A stretch of 47,285 nucleotides of DNA from Bacteroidota bacterium (lineage in GTDB: Bacteria > Bacteroidota > Bacteroidia > Flavobacteriales_F > PHOS-HE28), in NCBI GenBank assembly GCA_018267155.1, contig JAFDZE010000021.1:1-47285 (forward strand), given 5' to 3'. Below are positions 17,901 to 25,692 of this stretch, in pieces (position 1 is the stretch's first letter; each line of letters starts with the position of its first letter). The notes beneath the pieces are model-generated. The model saw nothing but the letters and a program-made list of their open reading frames with translations. It did not search any database and was not told where the DNA came from. The translations under genes and the position numbers were made by a program.

Positions 17901-19259
17901 CAGGATACGAGCTTCACCGATGAGGCCCTGGTGCATTTCATCAGCGGCGAGCCCAGCATGGATGCGCGCGATATGCGCAAGCTCGTGCTGGAGGATGCAC
18001 CGAACGTCATTTCCACGGTCAACGGTAGCGAGGATCTGATGATCAATGCCATGGGCGAGTTGAACGACGCGATCGACATTCCCGTGAAGGTGCGGGTGGC
18101 CACCAGTGGTGATCACAGCATCTCGTTCGGGTCCTCCGCAGCCATCGGAGGAGCGCGTTGCCTGGTTCTCGAAGACCTGCTCACCGGCAATACGGTGGCC
18201 GTGGAGGATGGCTCCAGTATGAACTTCTTCATCGATGCATCGGCACCTGTGGATCCGCCCCGCTTCGTATTGCATGTTGGCCGCGCGGTGGAAAGCAGCG
18301 TGGTGGATGTGGCCTGCGCGGGGAATGCTACCGGTACGATCAGTGCGACCGGTCCCGGCGATGGGGCATGGACCTGGCAACTCATCACACCGGCTGAGGA
18401 CATGATCCAGCAGGGTCCGGTGGAAGGGGAGGTCGTGTTCAGCGACCTGCCCGCAGGTGAGTATCATTTGTATGTGGATGGCGCCACGGGCTGCGGCGCT
18501 CTGTCACAGGATCTGCACATCGATGAGCCCGGATCGCTGGCGGGTTCCACTACCGTGACCGCCGCTTCCTGCCCCGGTGCCGGGAACGGAGGCGCGGATC
18601 TGACCGTGATGGGAGGGACCGCCCCGTATTCCTTCACATGGACCGATGGTTCCACCACCGAGGACCTGCAGAACGTGCAGGCTGGTGAGTACGCGGTGAC
18701 CATCACGGATGGCAACAACTGCCAGGCCGAGGTGAGCGGCATCATCGTGAGCGCTGGTGCGGGCCCTGAGGCCTCCTTCGAAGTGAGCGAGGCACCCCTG
18801 CCCATGGAGGATGTGTTCTTCTTCAATAGCGGCGATCAGGGCCTGGCGTACACATGGGACTTCGGCGATGGCGCCACCAGCACGGAGGTGGAGCCGGTGC
18901 ATCAATTCGCCACGGCCGGTGTGTACACCATAACCCTCACGGCCACGGATGGAACCTGCTCGGACGTGTTCGCGCAGGATCTGCTCGTTGGCAGCACGGG
19001 TATGATCGCGGCCGCGAACTCGGCCATGATCGCATGGAGTGAAGGCCAGGAATTCGTGGTGCAGTGGCACCTGGAAGGCGTGGGCGGCATTCTGGCCGAA
19101 GTACTCGATGCTTCAGGTCGTTCCTTGGCCCAGCACACGGCACAGGGCGGCATGGGACGGATCACGATCAGCACGCAGGAACTGCCCGCCGGAGTCTATC
19201 TCCTCCGGGTCAAGGCGGGCGCTGAATACCGCACGTTCAAGCTGCCGGTCGGGCGCTGA
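14982..19259 (+). CDS. Large multidomain secreted protein (Calx-beta-like, SprB-like, PKD) with T9SS sorting domain
   Basis: 1425 residues from the ATG at 14982 (MKKQYSYLKSAMF...), chosen because a signal-like N-terminus ending MVQSHAQ follows; ATG-less extension reaches 14952. Visible parts in order: an N-terminal beta-rich domain with FALDDISVTGRVY; a Calx-beta-like segment (VRLTSSSSNADEDDGTATL to DGDVVETFMLQNVTG, about residues 260-350); a second jelly-roll-like segment ending VWNLDNIQVSGTL; a parallel-beta-like stretch; SprB-like repeats (VVDVACAGNATGTISATG and TTVTAASCPGAGNGGADL); a PKD domain (YTWDFGDGATSTEVEPVHQF); and a type A T9SS tail ending ELPAGVYLLRVKAGAEYRTF. It is probably a surface-attached or released adhesin-like protein. 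It has its own promoter and a strong terminator. Confidence 0.85.
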   Translation: MKKQYSYLKSAMFALRGTAAVMSALAMVQSHAQLNIAAANTAYNINFDGTLAGVGNGVWAGNGFQPAPTAGRLDSDAWQVTDWSNGNLPYGGTRITSGTDYRRGVAVAPIAVGGMYAFDDGVGGTLNGRALGFQPGSSDWAPGSLTLRVQNNTGSTLTAFDIAYNVYYRDDQGRSSDFNLYVSTDNVSYTHISSQDVVSPVGPAGIAWVANARSVTVNGYYVPNGQYFYIRWRGNDVAGSGSRDEFALDDISVTGRVYTLVRLTSSSSNADEDDGTATLTASIVNPHPTNPTTVDVALSSGDAARIDNYTTQTLVFPGGSIANQNLTINITDNGACDGDVVETFMLQNVTGGITPGIGSPDTHIMTIDDDETAPVSHAQNFDGGPGDDWPITLGGGNQSANTGAGDTPASQRILSASQSWQVNNGTATLELGAVDVQDWSSITLSAHLTSTSLNATNGADVPDSVAFYVDLDGAGFPLDPDISVSGNSNRRYGYGAPGVASTTAGTPVTYICNFGGNGIDYATVNITIPNGTNTVALRVIGKNNDANEVWNLDNIQVSGTLCSPIYYSRSNGSETTGTWSTSRTGAPAPGVVTFTKNATMVIQATHTVTSTSNATIDLRDLDVETGGTLDLAGNGTVSINGPSFNVDGTLTATDDAFNILGDALTTISGATSSIDVEDLTLDGFGAQVTTTNLRIFGTLQLDNGNFDANGKNVVLASTATGTGRLGPVDPAASYTGSIRMERYIPAGVTDWRLLCSPVQGRTVYDWTDDFYTAGFPGSYYPNFIVNGNPWPSVRMYDETVAGGSNAGLIGVSSTAEPLTPGRGFTAWSGATLTSTPAFTIDVRGVPVIANTPFSIPLSYTSTGNPGADGLNLVGNPLPSPIDFTDVTLTNVASNYYIYDPGASANVGWDEVTQIGTGGCNGNIQSSQGFWLTATAASPSATLDESAKVLEPINGGIFSDVQDHRPMVRLFLRDQDTSFTDEALVHFISGEPSMDARDMRKLVLEDAPNVISTVNGSEDLMINAMGELNDAIDIPVKVRVATSGDHSISFGSSAAIGGARCLVLEDLLTGNTVAVEDGSSMNFFIDASAPVDPPRFVLHVGRAVESSVVDVACAGNATGTISATGPGDGAWTWQLITPAEDMIQQGPVEGEVVFSDLPAGEYHLYVDGATGCGALSQDLHIDEPGSLAGSTTVTAASCPGAGNGGADLTVMGGTAPYSFTWTDGSTTEDLQNVQAGEYAVTITDGNNCQAEVSGIIVSAGAGPEASFEVSEAPLPMEDVFFFNSGDQGLAYTWDFGDGATSTEVEPVHQFATAGVYTITLTATDGTCSDVFAQDLLVGSTGMIAAANSAMIAWSEGQEFVVQWHLEGVGGILAEVLDASGRSLAQHTAQGGMGRITISTQELPAGVYLLRVKAGAEYRTFKLPVGR

Positions 19260-19285
19260 TCCTCCCGATCAAGAGACCAGAACAG

Positions 19286-19318
19286 CAGAAGGCTCCGGAA
19301 ACGGGGCCTTCTGTCTTT
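19286..19318 (+). terminator. Intrinsic terminator after the large T9SS gene
   Basis: A 12-bp stem (CAGAAGGCTCCG / CGGGGCCTTCTG, one mismatch) closes a GAAA tetraloop and is followed by TCTTTCCCTT. It lies 26 bp after the stop codon. Confidence 0.85.
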
Positions 19319-19355
19319 CCCTTCGGTGTACTTTTCGCGCTGGATCCCCACCACC

Positions 19356-20027
19356 ATGAAAACCGTACGGACCGCTTTCGGCAAGAACCTTCCTTGGATG
19401 ATGACGGTGCTCGTCCTCCTGCTGCAAGGGTGCCTCACCATCGAGGAGCACTACGTCTTCAAGAAGGACGGCTCAGGCACATTGGAGTATGTGTTCGATG
19501 CGAGTGAAATGGGCGAGATGCTGAAGGGGTTCCCGGGGAGCAAGGACGACAAGGACGGCATGAAGGAGAACGACTTGAGTGACAAGATCGGAGCGTTGAA
19601 GGCCATTCCGGGTATCACCAAAGTGAAGCATAAAAAGGAGGATGACGGCTGGGTGCAGCGCATGAGCCTCCGGTTCGCCAACATCAACGCGTTGAATGCC
19701 GCACTGAATGAGTTGGATGCTGACAGTACCTCGGCCGACCACACCTATTTCAAGTGGGAAGGCAATACCCTGGTGCGCACCACGGGTCACGAGACCGGCG
19801 ACCTGGCCACGGGCATGGGTGGCTCGGGTGATTCGACCACGGCGATACTCAAAGAGATGCACTACAAGTTCGACATGAAATTCGCCGATGAACTCGGCGA
19901 GGTGAAGGCGGCCGATGGTATGGTGAAGGAAATGGACGGGACCAAGCACGTGAAACTGAGCACCGACTGGTCCATGATCAAGGACGATCCCGCGGCGTTG
20001 GACCTGCGGATCACGTTGAAGAAGTAG
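19356..20027 (+). CDS. Putative lipoprotein of unknown function
   Basis: 223 residues from the ATG at 19356. The N-terminus MKTVRTAFGKNLPWMMTVLV runs into the lipobox LLLQGC, so Cys is the likely lipidation site. The mature part begins LTIEEHYVFKKDGSGTLEYV and is rich in Lys, Asp and Glu with no motif I recognise. A weak -7-like box (TACTTTTC, 19329-19336) lies 19 nt upstream of the start. The following HD-domain gene starts two bases after its stop, so the two are probably co-transcribed. The periplasmic or outer-membrane side cannot be decided. Confidence 0.75.
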   Translation: MKTVRTAFGKNLPWMMTVLVLLLQGCLTIEEHYVFKKDGSGTLEYVFDASEMGEMLKGFPGSKDDKDGMKENDLSDKIGALKAIPGITKVKHKKEDDGWVQRMSLRFANINALNAALNELDADSTSADHTYFKWEGNTLVRTTGHETGDLATGMGGSGDSTTAILKEMHYKFDMKFADELGEVKAADGMVKEMDGTKHVKLSTDWSMIKDDPAALDLRITLKK

Positions 20028-20029
20028 GA

Positions 20030-20515
20030 GTGGAGCATCATCTGCTGGAGAGCGCCATCCGCCTTGCGGCGAAGGTGCACAAGGGTCAGGTCGACAGGTT
20101 CGGCAAGCCGTATGTGTTGCACGTGATGCGCGTGATGATGCGCGGGCACGATCTTGAGGAGCAAGCGCTGGGAGCATTGCACGACGTGCTCGAACGCTCG
20201 TCCCTGGCCTTGGAGGATCTGGTGAAAAAGGGTTATCCGCCGCGAGTGCTCAAGGCGTTGGAGCACATCACGCGCCGGGCCGACGAGGATTACGAGGACT
20301 ATATCGAACGGGTGCTGCTGGACGGGCTGGCGATGCGTGTGAAGTTGCACGACCTGGCCGACAAAATGGACCTGTTGCACGTGGACGAACTGAGTGTTGC
20401 CGATCTGAAACGGTACAACAGGCAGCTTGCCGCGTACCACAAGTTGAGGCGCGCGGTGGAGGCGGCGCACGCGAACATGGACCTGCCCTTGCGCAGGACG
20501 AGGACCGGCACCTGA
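20030..20515 (+). CDS. Small SpoT-like HD-domain protein
   Basis: A 161-residue protein starting with GTG at 20030, two bases after the preceding stop. The layout matches the (p)ppGpp hydrolase fold of RelA/SpoT and Mesh1: AAKVHKGQVDRFGKPYVLHV (His31), then ALGALHDVLERS (His51-Asp52) and MRVKLHDLADKMDLL (Asp108). In active hydrolases the pattern after the HD pair is usually HDxxED and the late motif has D...N. Here they read HDVLER and D...K, so Asp is replaced by Arg at position 56 and Asn by Lys at about 112. It may be a divergent alarmone hydrolase, a hydrolase of another nucleotide, or a non-catalytic relative. No synthetase domain is present. Confidence 0.7.
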   Translation: MEHHLLESAIRLAAKVHKGQVDRFGKPYVLHVMRVMMRGHDLEEQALGALHDVLERSSLALEDLVKKGYPPRVLKALEHITRRADEDYEDYIERVLLDGLAMRVKLHDLADKMDLLHVDELSVADLKRYNRQLAAYHKLRRAVEAAHANMDLPLRRTRTGT

Positions 20516-20530
20516 ACCTGAGCCCGGGCC

Positions 20531-20570
20531 TATATTCGCCGAAGGTCGCGGGCACGGATATCGCCCGCGA
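20531..20570 (+). promoter_or_regulatory. -7-like box and leader hairpin before the M49 peptidase gene
   Basis: TATATTCG at 20531-20538 is one base from TAnnTTTG; no good -33 element is seen. It is followed in the presumed leader by a perfect 8-bp hairpin, TCGCGGGC (20546-20553) and GCCCGCGA (20563-20570), with a 9-nt loop. The stem would sit in the 5' untranslated region, 19 nt before the ATG. Confidence 0.5.
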
Positions 20571-20589
20571 ACGTTCCAACGTACCGCTC

Positions 20590-22638
20590 ATGAGAACCCG
20601 TTTTCCGGCCGTATCGGCCCTGCTGCTCCTGCTGACCACCCCATTGGACGATGCGTTCGGACAGGGCAAGCCGATCGAAAAGGTTGCGCCATCCGCCGAC
20701 TTCCAATGGGAGGCCGACCGCTTCGGCGACGTGCGCGTACTGCGCTACCGCATTCCGGGGTGGGAGCAGCTCAGCCTGAAGGAAAAGGTACTGGCCTACC
20801 ACCTCAGCATGGCCGGCCTGGCCGGGCGCGACATCATGTGGGACCAGAATTGCCGGCACAACCTCGTCATCCGCAAGGCCCTGGGGATGATCATCCAGCA
20901 CAACCTGCGGGGCATGGACTCCCCGGAATGGCCCAAGTTCATGGAGTACGCCAAACAGGTGTACTTCAGCAACGGTATCCACCACCACTACGGCATGGAC
21001 AAGTTCATTCCGGACTTCAGTCGCGACTGGTTCGAGAAGGAGCTCGCGGCCGCGGGTGGCAAGCGGTATATCGCCGCTGTGTCCGAAGTGATGTTCAACC
21101 CGGCGATCGCCGCCAAGAAGGTGAGCTTGGACGCCAGCCGTGACCTGCTCGGTGCGAGCGCGGTGAACTTCTACGGGGAAGGGGTGACCGACAAGGTCGT
21201 GGAGCGGTTCTACGCTTCCATGAAACAGCCGGATCCCGCCCGACCCCTCAGTTTCGGCCTCAACAGCCGATTGGAGAAGGAGGGCGGAACCCTCAAGGAG
21301 AATGTGTGGAAGGTTGACGGGCTGTACGGGTCGGCGTTGCGCGAGGTGAACGCCCACTTGACCAAGGCGATGGAATTCGCTTGCAACGAGAAGCAGAAGG
21401 CCGCCATCGGCCTGTTGATCAAGTTCTTCGCCACGGGGGACCTGAAGACCTGGGACGACTTCAACGTGGCCTGGGTGGAGGATACGGAGAGCACGGTCGA
21501 TTTCATCCTCGGATTCGTGGAGGTATACAACGATCCGCTGGGCAAACGCGGGAGTTTCGAGAGCATCGTGGAGGTGATCGACCCGGTGGCCACCAGGAAC
21601 ATGCGGGTGATCCAGGACAACGCGCAGTGGTTCGAGGACAACAGCCCGTTGCTGCCCGCGCACAAGAAGGCCAAGGTCACCGGGATCACGTACAAATTCG
21701 TGAACGCCGCCGGTGAAGCGGGCGATGCGGCGCCCAGCACGCCCATCGGTGTGAACCTGCCCAACGCCGATTGGATCAGGGCGGAGCACGGCAGCAAGAG
21801 CGTGAGCTTGGGGAATATCACCGATGCATACGAGCAAAGCGGAGGGAAGAGCGCGCTCGAGGTCTTCTGCAACGACCCCGAAGAGGTGGAACGGGCCATA
21901 GCGCAGGGCGGGCTCGCGGGCGAGCTGCACACGGCACTGCACGAAGTGATCGGCCATGCCAGCGGGCAACTCGAGCCGGGCGTCGAAGGCACGGACGTTA
22001 CACTCAAGAACTACGCGAGCACCTTGGAAGAGGGTCGTGCCGACCTGGTGGCCCTGTACTTCCTGATGGATCCCAAGTTGGTGGAACTCGGTGTGATGCC
22101 GAGCCTGGAGACGGGCAAGGCCGAGTACGATTCGTACCTGCGCAACGGGCTGCTCGCGCAACTCCGACGCATCAAGCCGGGCAACAGCATCGAAGAGGCC
22201 CACATGCGCAACCGGCAATGGGTGAGCGCTTGGGTGGTGGAACGTGGCCTGAAGAATGGTGCTGTGGCGCGCAACGAACGCAACGGCGACATCTATTACG
22301 ACATCCTGGATTATGAGAAGATGCGCTCGCTCTTCGGCGAGTTGCTGCGCGAGGTGCAACGGATCAAGAGCCAGGGCGACTACGAGGCCGGCAAGGCACT
22401 GGTGGAGACCTACGGTGTGAAGGTGGACCCGAAGGTGCATGCCAATGTGCTGGCTCGCGCGGCCCGCATCACAGTGCCCCCGTACGCGGGATTCATCCAA
22501 CCGCGCTTGGTACCGGTGATGAACGCATCCGGCCAGATCACCGATGTGCGTGTGGAATATCCCGGGAACTTCCTGGAACAGATGCTGGAGTACGACCGCG
22601 ACCACAGCTTCCTCCCGGAACAGATCCTGGTCCGGTAG
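20590..22638 (+). CDS. Secreted M49 (dipeptidyl peptidase III) family metallopeptidase
   Basis: A 682-residue protein. A signal peptide (MRTRFPAVSALLLLLTTPLD...AFGQ) is followed by the M49 fold. The hallmark HExxxH zinc motif is HEVIGH at residues 451-456, and the second motif EEGRAD is at 480-485, corresponding to EECRAE of DPP III. Length matches the family. Classical DPP III is cytosolic; this copy carries an export signal, so it probably works in the periplasm or as a surface peptidase on short peptides. No lipobox is seen. It follows the HD protein gene after 74 bp containing its own -7-like box, so it may be transcribed independently. Confidence 0.88.
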   Translation: MRTRFPAVSALLLLLTTPLDDAFGQGKPIEKVAPSADFQWEADRFGDVRVLRYRIPGWEQLSLKEKVLAYHLSMAGLAGRDIMWDQNCRHNLVIRKALGMIIQHNLRGMDSPEWPKFMEYAKQVYFSNGIHHHYGMDKFIPDFSRDWFEKELAAAGGKRYIAAVSEVMFNPAIAAKKVSLDASRDLLGASAVNFYGEGVTDKVVERFYASMKQPDPARPLSFGLNSRLEKEGGTLKENVWKVDGLYGSALREVNAHLTKAMEFACNEKQKAAIGLLIKFFATGDLKTWDDFNVAWVEDTESTVDFILGFVEVYNDPLGKRGSFESIVEVIDPVATRNMRVIQDNAQWFEDNSPLLPAHKKAKVTGITYKFVNAAGEAGDAAPSTPIGVNLPNADWIRAEHGSKSVSLGNITDAYEQSGGKSALEVFCNDPEEVERAIAQGGLAGELHTALHEVIGHASGQLEPGVEGTDVTLKNYASTLEEGRADLVALYFLMDPKLVELGVMPSLETGKAEYDSYLRNGLLAQLRRIKPGNSIEEAHMRNRQWVSAWVVERGLKNGAVARNERNGDIYYDILDYEKMRSLFGELLREVQRIKSQGDYEAGKALVETYGVKVDPKVHANVLARAARITVPPYAGFIQPRLVPVMNASGQITDVRVEYPGNFLEQMLEYDRDHSFLPEQILVR

Positions 22639-22798
22639 GAGTGTTCGGCGGGATCCGGAAGCGGTTCATCGGGCAAATACCACCACTTGGCGAATAGCCG
22701 ATCCTTGGGCGCAACCCGCATCCCCCGGTCGAGCGTTCCAACCCCTGTCCAAGTAGTTCATAGGTCGAACCTGAAGAGTCACGTCGCCCCTGCCTAGG
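22639..22798. other. Convergent intergenic gap, nothing recognised
   Basis: 160 bp between the M49 gene and the minus-strand YkuK-like gene. I see no coding frame, tRNA-like fold, clear terminator with T-run, or promoter box here. Confidence 0.4.
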
Positions 22799-23287
22799 TC
22801 ACAGACCGGTGGGGGCTTCGTGTTTGCGGCCCCACCGCTGGCACAGCACATTCGCTGCCCAAGTGGCAATGAGCATCTCCGGTTTGGTGTGTGCCACATA
22901 GCCGAGAGCGCGTACATGTCCCACGGCGGCATTGTGCAGTTTGTTCGATCCGAAGCGGGGGTCGCTGTTCAGGTCCATGTCGATGCTCCGCACGGGCACT
23001 CCACCCTCAACCAGTGCTTGCGCCACGTCCAAGCTGCGTTCCACCTCGCCCCAGAGGCGCGTCCACAGATCGCGGACCCGTTCGCGATCCTCGCGGCAAT
23101 AGAGCACATGGGCCCCGTTGCGTCGATAGCGAAGGACCACGGCGGTGGTGTAAATGGTGCTGCCGCTCCGGTTCTGGCTGTCGCTGCCCACGAGCACCTC
23201 CACATCGGGTTGCGCAGCGATGAGCTCCCGGACATGGTCCAGCAGATGCACGGCCGAACCGTCGTCCATCACGTGAAAACCCTTCAT
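22799..23287 (-). CDS. YkuK/DUF458-type RNase H-fold protein
   Basis: 162 residues from the ATG at 23287 (MKGFHVMDDGSAV); an ATG at 23299 would add four residues but overlaps the putative -7 box. Features resemble the YkuK family of RNase H-like proteins: VEVLVGSDSQNRSGSTIYTTAVVLRYR near the N-terminus (first acidic residue in GSDSQ), SIDMDLNSDP in the middle, and AVGHVRALGYVAHTKPE towards the end. The biochemical role of this family is not settled; nucleic acid binding or cleavage is inferred from the fold. A TACCTTGT box (23296-23303, minus strand) precedes it, in the short region shared with the tRNA-Leu gene. Confidence 0.7.
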   Translation of the reverse strand: MKGFHVMDDGSAVHLLDHVRELIAAQPDVEVLVGSDSQNRSGSTIYTTAVVLRYRRNGAHVLYCREDRERVRDLWTRLWGEVERSLDVAQALVEGGVPVRSIDMDLNSDPRFGSNKLHNAAVGHVRALGYVAHTKPEMLIATWAANVLCQRWGRKHEAPTGL

Positions 23288-23353
23288 CGAACGCCACAAG
23301 GTAACGGGAAGCGTATTGTGTTCCGCTACCGATCAGTGGATGGACGAGACACC

Positions 23354-23361
23354 TATATTTG
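23354..23361 (+). promoter_or_regulatory. -7 box of the tRNA-Leu gene
   Basis: TATATTTG is a perfect TAnnTTTG, 28 bp before the mature tRNA 5' end. No convincing TTG lies at the usual -33 distance. Confidence 0.7.
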
Positions 23362-23389
23362 CGCCCCCTGAGCCGGAAACGGCCCACTT

Positions 23390-23473
23390 ACCGAAGTGGC
23401 GGAATTGGTAGACGCGCACGTTTCAGGGGCGTGTGACCGAAAGGTTGTGCGGGTTCGAGTCCCGCCTTCGGTA
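23390..23473 (+). tRNA. tRNA-Leu (anticodon CAG)
   Basis: An 84-nt class II tRNA. Acceptor ACCGAAG (23390-23396) pairs with CTTCGGT (23466-23472), with discriminator A at 23473; CCA is not encoded. The D-arm is GTGGCGGAATTGGTAGAC-like, the anticodon stem CACGT/GCGTG holds the loop TTCAGGG with anticodon CAG, a long variable arm follows, and the T-arm is GCGGG-TTCGAGT-CCCGC. It reads CUG codons, which are abundant in this GC-rich window. It has its own promoter box and terminator and appears to be a single-gene unit. Confidence 0.97.
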
Positions 23474-23475
23474 CA

Positions 23476-23507
23476 ACGGGAGCGGCGGAAGTCGCTCCCG
23501 TTTTTTT
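23476..23507 (+). terminator. Intrinsic terminator after tRNA-Leu
   Basis: A perfect 9-bp stem ACGGGAGCG (23476-23484) / CGCTCCCGT (23493-23501) with an 8-nt loop and a run of seven T. Confidence 0.95.
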
Positions 23508-23523
23508 ACCATGATCGGGGTTC

Positions 23524-23554
23524 ACTGGCGCATATCTGGCATGTACACGCCAGT
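23524..23554. other. Inverted repeat ACTGGCG / CGCCAGT
   Basis: A perfect 7-bp inverted repeat with a 17-nt loop, between the tRNA terminator and the end of the convergent M23 gene. On the minus strand it lies downstream of the M23 stop and may help terminate that transcript, but no T-run follows it directly. Confidence 0.35.
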
Positions 23555-23585
23555 AATACGCGTAGCCGGACCGGGAAAAAAACGC

Positions 23586-24458
23586 TCAGAAACGGAGGCG
23601 CTGACCCACGCGAAGTGTGGACGTGCTGCGGATGCGGTTCTTCTTGCACAGCGCCGAAACCGAAGTGCGATGCCGACGAGCGATGGCACTGAGGGTATCA
23701 CCCCGCCGTACCACATGGATGCCCTGCGGGCTTGACTTCACCCGGTTCTCCACGGCGAAGAGGCCCGGATGAACCCGCAATGTGCTCGTTCGAAGCTCGC
23801 CTTCCTGCACGTTGAAAAGCAACTGCGGATCGATCGGCTGCCCCAGATACCTCGTCTCAAAATGAAGATGGTTCCCGCTGCTTCGTCCCGTGCTTCCTCC
23901 CAGCCCGATCAGATCGCCGGCCTCCACGTGGTCGCCCACTTCCACCTTGCGCTCACTCATGTGGCCGTACAACGTCTCGATCCCGTTGGCATGTCGTACG
24001 ACAACGACATGGCCGAACTGCCTGTGGTACCGGGACACGCGCACCACACCTTCGAAAGCGCTCACGATGGTGTCGCCATGTTCCAGATCGATATCCACGC
24101 CGTAGTGCATCCGCCCATGGCGGGGGCCGAAACGGGAGTTGATGGCCCCGCATACCGGGAACGTATGATCACAGGCCGAGGTGCTGAGTTCAAGTGTGGT
24201 ACTCTCGTTCCGCGCCCGCTCGATACGTTCAAAGATCACATCCGTGTTGAATCCACCATAGAGTTCGAATCCTGGGATGGATAGCGATCCATCCAGTGCT
24301 TCGTGAGGACCTTCTGAAGACCCGGCCTCATAATCACCGGAGTAGGGGTTCGCCGTTTCCGGCCCACCAATGGATGAACTATCCGCCTGGACCTGGGCTT
24401 GCGCCGATCCGTATGTCAGGGCGCAGGCGAGTAGGATATGCCACCGGTTTTTTGCCAA
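23586..24458 (-). CDS. M23-family peptidoglycan hydrolase-like protein with C-terminal LysM
   Basis: 290 residues if started at TTG 24458, which puts the signal peptide (LAKNRWHILLACALTYGSAQA) at the N-terminus. Upstream in-frame ATGs at 24551 and 24587 would give an implausible 30-43 residue leader. The catalytic lysostaphin-type domain has HYGVDID (His118, Asp122) and GNHLHFE (His197, His199), so the zinc ligands are intact. A LysM motif for glycan binding occupies about residues 248-290 (HVVRRGDTLSAIARRH ... LRVGQRLRF). It is likely periplasmic and acts on peptidoglycan crosslinks. A TAAATTCG box (24465-24472, minus strand) ends only 6 nt before the TTG, so the message would be almost leaderless. 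Confidence 0.85.
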   Translation of the reverse strand: MAKNRWHILLACALTYGSAQAQVQADSSSIGGPETANPYSGDYEAGSSEGPHEALDGSLSIPGFELYGGFNTDVIFERIERARNESTTLELSTSACDHTFPVCGAINSRFGPRHGRMHYGVDIDLEHGDTIVSAFEGVVRVSRYHRQFGHVVVVRHANGIETLYGHMSERKVEVGDHVEAGDLIGLGGSTGRSSGNHLHFETRYLGQPIDPQLLFNVQEGELRTSTLRVHPGLFAVENRVKSSPQGIHVVRRGDTLSAIARRHRTSVSALCKKNRIRSTSTLRVGQRLRF

Positions 24459-24605
24459 CGGCGGCGAATTTAGCCCGATACCCCGAACTGGAACCGCGCC
24501 AGGGCGCCTTCCGCCAACAGAGGGGCGTTGGCAATGGATGTATCGGTCCATATCCACGATGGAACGACGGATCGCGCCGTCGAACATATTTGTGAAATGA
24601 TGCGA

Positions 24606-25616
24606 ATGGCCGATGGTAACGGAGGCGCCCGGGTTGATCGTTGTGATCCATTGTTCAATTTACTTGGCACTGTGGTACAAGAGCGGGGCAACGGGAGCAG
24701 GAAGGAGGGAGGCGGCCGGAGCAGTTGGCCGGATGCTGCGCATGGGGTTATCATCTGGTTGGTATCGCTTCTGCTGTCCCTGCCGGTCTTCCTCCTGGTG
24801 TATCCGCACCTTCCACGGTGGGTGCTCCCGGTAGGGCATGGTTGGCGGGTGGATCACCTGCTGGCATTGGTACTGATCATGGCCGCGTTCATCGTGCTGG
24901 TACGCCGGTTCCAACTGGCCGTATACATCATGCTGGTGGCGGGCCTCGGCACGATCACGGTCACCAGCCTAACAGGGCGATATGGATTCCGGGACCTCTA
25001 CCAGGACTACACGGTCCTCCTATCGTCGATGCGGGGCAACACCGAACCCTTGCCCATGTTGTTGCAGGAGGAAGGGCCTTTCCCGGGCGCAGCGGAGATC
25101 AGCGCTCATATTGACTACAGGGATCCCGTGGTGCGTTCCTTCGCTGTGCGTGCGGCCACCACCTGGTTCACCGATCTGGACGTGCCCGAAGAGGATGCCG
25201 TGCTCGTACAATGCTTCTCCGTGTTCAAGGTGATCAATTCCAATTGGCGGTACGTGAATGATGCGCAGGGAGTTGAATATTTCGCCAAGGCGAGCGAGAG
25301 TACGGCCCTGTTGGCCGGCGATTGCGATGATCACGCCATCCTGATGGCCGCATGCATCAAAGCCATTGGCGGGAACGTCCGATTGGTGCGGACAACGGGA
25401 CATATCTACCCCGAGTTGCGCGTTGGCAACGCGGCCGACATGGAGCGTGCGGCCACACTCATCCGGGAGCGACTGTTCCCGCGATCGGCCCGCCACGCCA
25501 CGTTGTTCTACCACATCGATCCCAAGGGGGACCGTTGGATCAATCTGGACTATACGCGCGACTATCCAGGAGGCGAAGTGATGGATGAGGCCATTCGCGG
25601 AGTGATGGGGGTGTGA
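24606..25616 (+). CDS. Membrane protein with transglutaminase-like (cysteine protease fold) domain
   Basis: 336 residues from the ATG at 24606; in-frame starts at 24528, 24597 and 24600 are alternatives. Hydrophobic segments near residues 50-70, 80-105 and 105-125 (for example GVIIWLVSLLLSLPVFLLVY) suggest about three membrane spans, followed by a soluble domain. The transglutaminase-like triad is visible: Cys240 in LLAGDCDDHAILMAA, His266 in TTGHIYPELRV and Asp315 in WINLDYTRDYPGG. Such domains usually cleave or crosslink peptides; the partner here is unknown. It is divergent from the M23 peptidase gene, which hints at an envelope role. A near-consensus box CATATTTG (24585-24592) precedes it. 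Confidence 0.72.
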   Translation: MADGNGGARVDRCDPLFNLLGTVVQERGNGSRKEGGGRSSWPDAAHGVIIWLVSLLLSLPVFLLVYPHLPRWVLPVGHGWRVDHLLALVLIMAAFIVLVRRFQLAVYIMLVAGLGTITVTSLTGRYGFRDLYQDYTVLLSSMRGNTEPLPMLLQEEGPFPGAAEISAHIDYRDPVVRSFAVRAATTWFTDLDVPEEDAVLVQCFSVFKVINSNWRYVNDAQGVEYFAKASESTALLAGDCDDHAILMAACIKAIGGNVRLVRTTGHIYPELRVGNAADMERAATLIRERLFPRSARHATLFYHIDPKGDRWINLDYTRDYPGGEVMDEAIRGVMGV

Positions 25617-25634
25617 TCGGGGAGCAGAAAAGCA

Positions 25635-25678
25635 GAAGACCGTGCAACGGACCGGCCCCGGTCAGTCGCACGGCCTTC
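25635..25678. terminator. Bidirectional terminator hairpin between convergent genes
   Basis: Arms 25638-25655 and 25658-25675 pair at 15 of 18 positions with a very tight GC loop, and the flanking GAA/TTC can extend the stem. It fills most of the 76-bp gap between the convergent stops at 25616 and 25693. Confidence 0.75.
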
Positions 25679-25692
25679 CCATCACGTTCCGG

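Noticed and set aside
15774..18467. An 897-codon open frame antisense to the large T9SS protein gene
   Set aside because: No recognisable domain; the sense strand has a promoter, signal peptide, PKD and sorting domains and a terminator.
20530..22605. A 691-codon open frame antisense to the M49 peptidase gene
   Set aside because: The sense frame has the full M49 motifs; the antisense frame is His/Val/Leu-rich shadow sequence.
22639..22798. A possible small RNA gene in the convergent gap
   Set aside because: No promoter box, no clear terminator and no recognised fold; not enough to call.
23390..23473. tRNA-Leu as an attachment site for an integrated element
   Set aside because: No integrase gene and no repeat of the tRNA 3' end were seen nearby.
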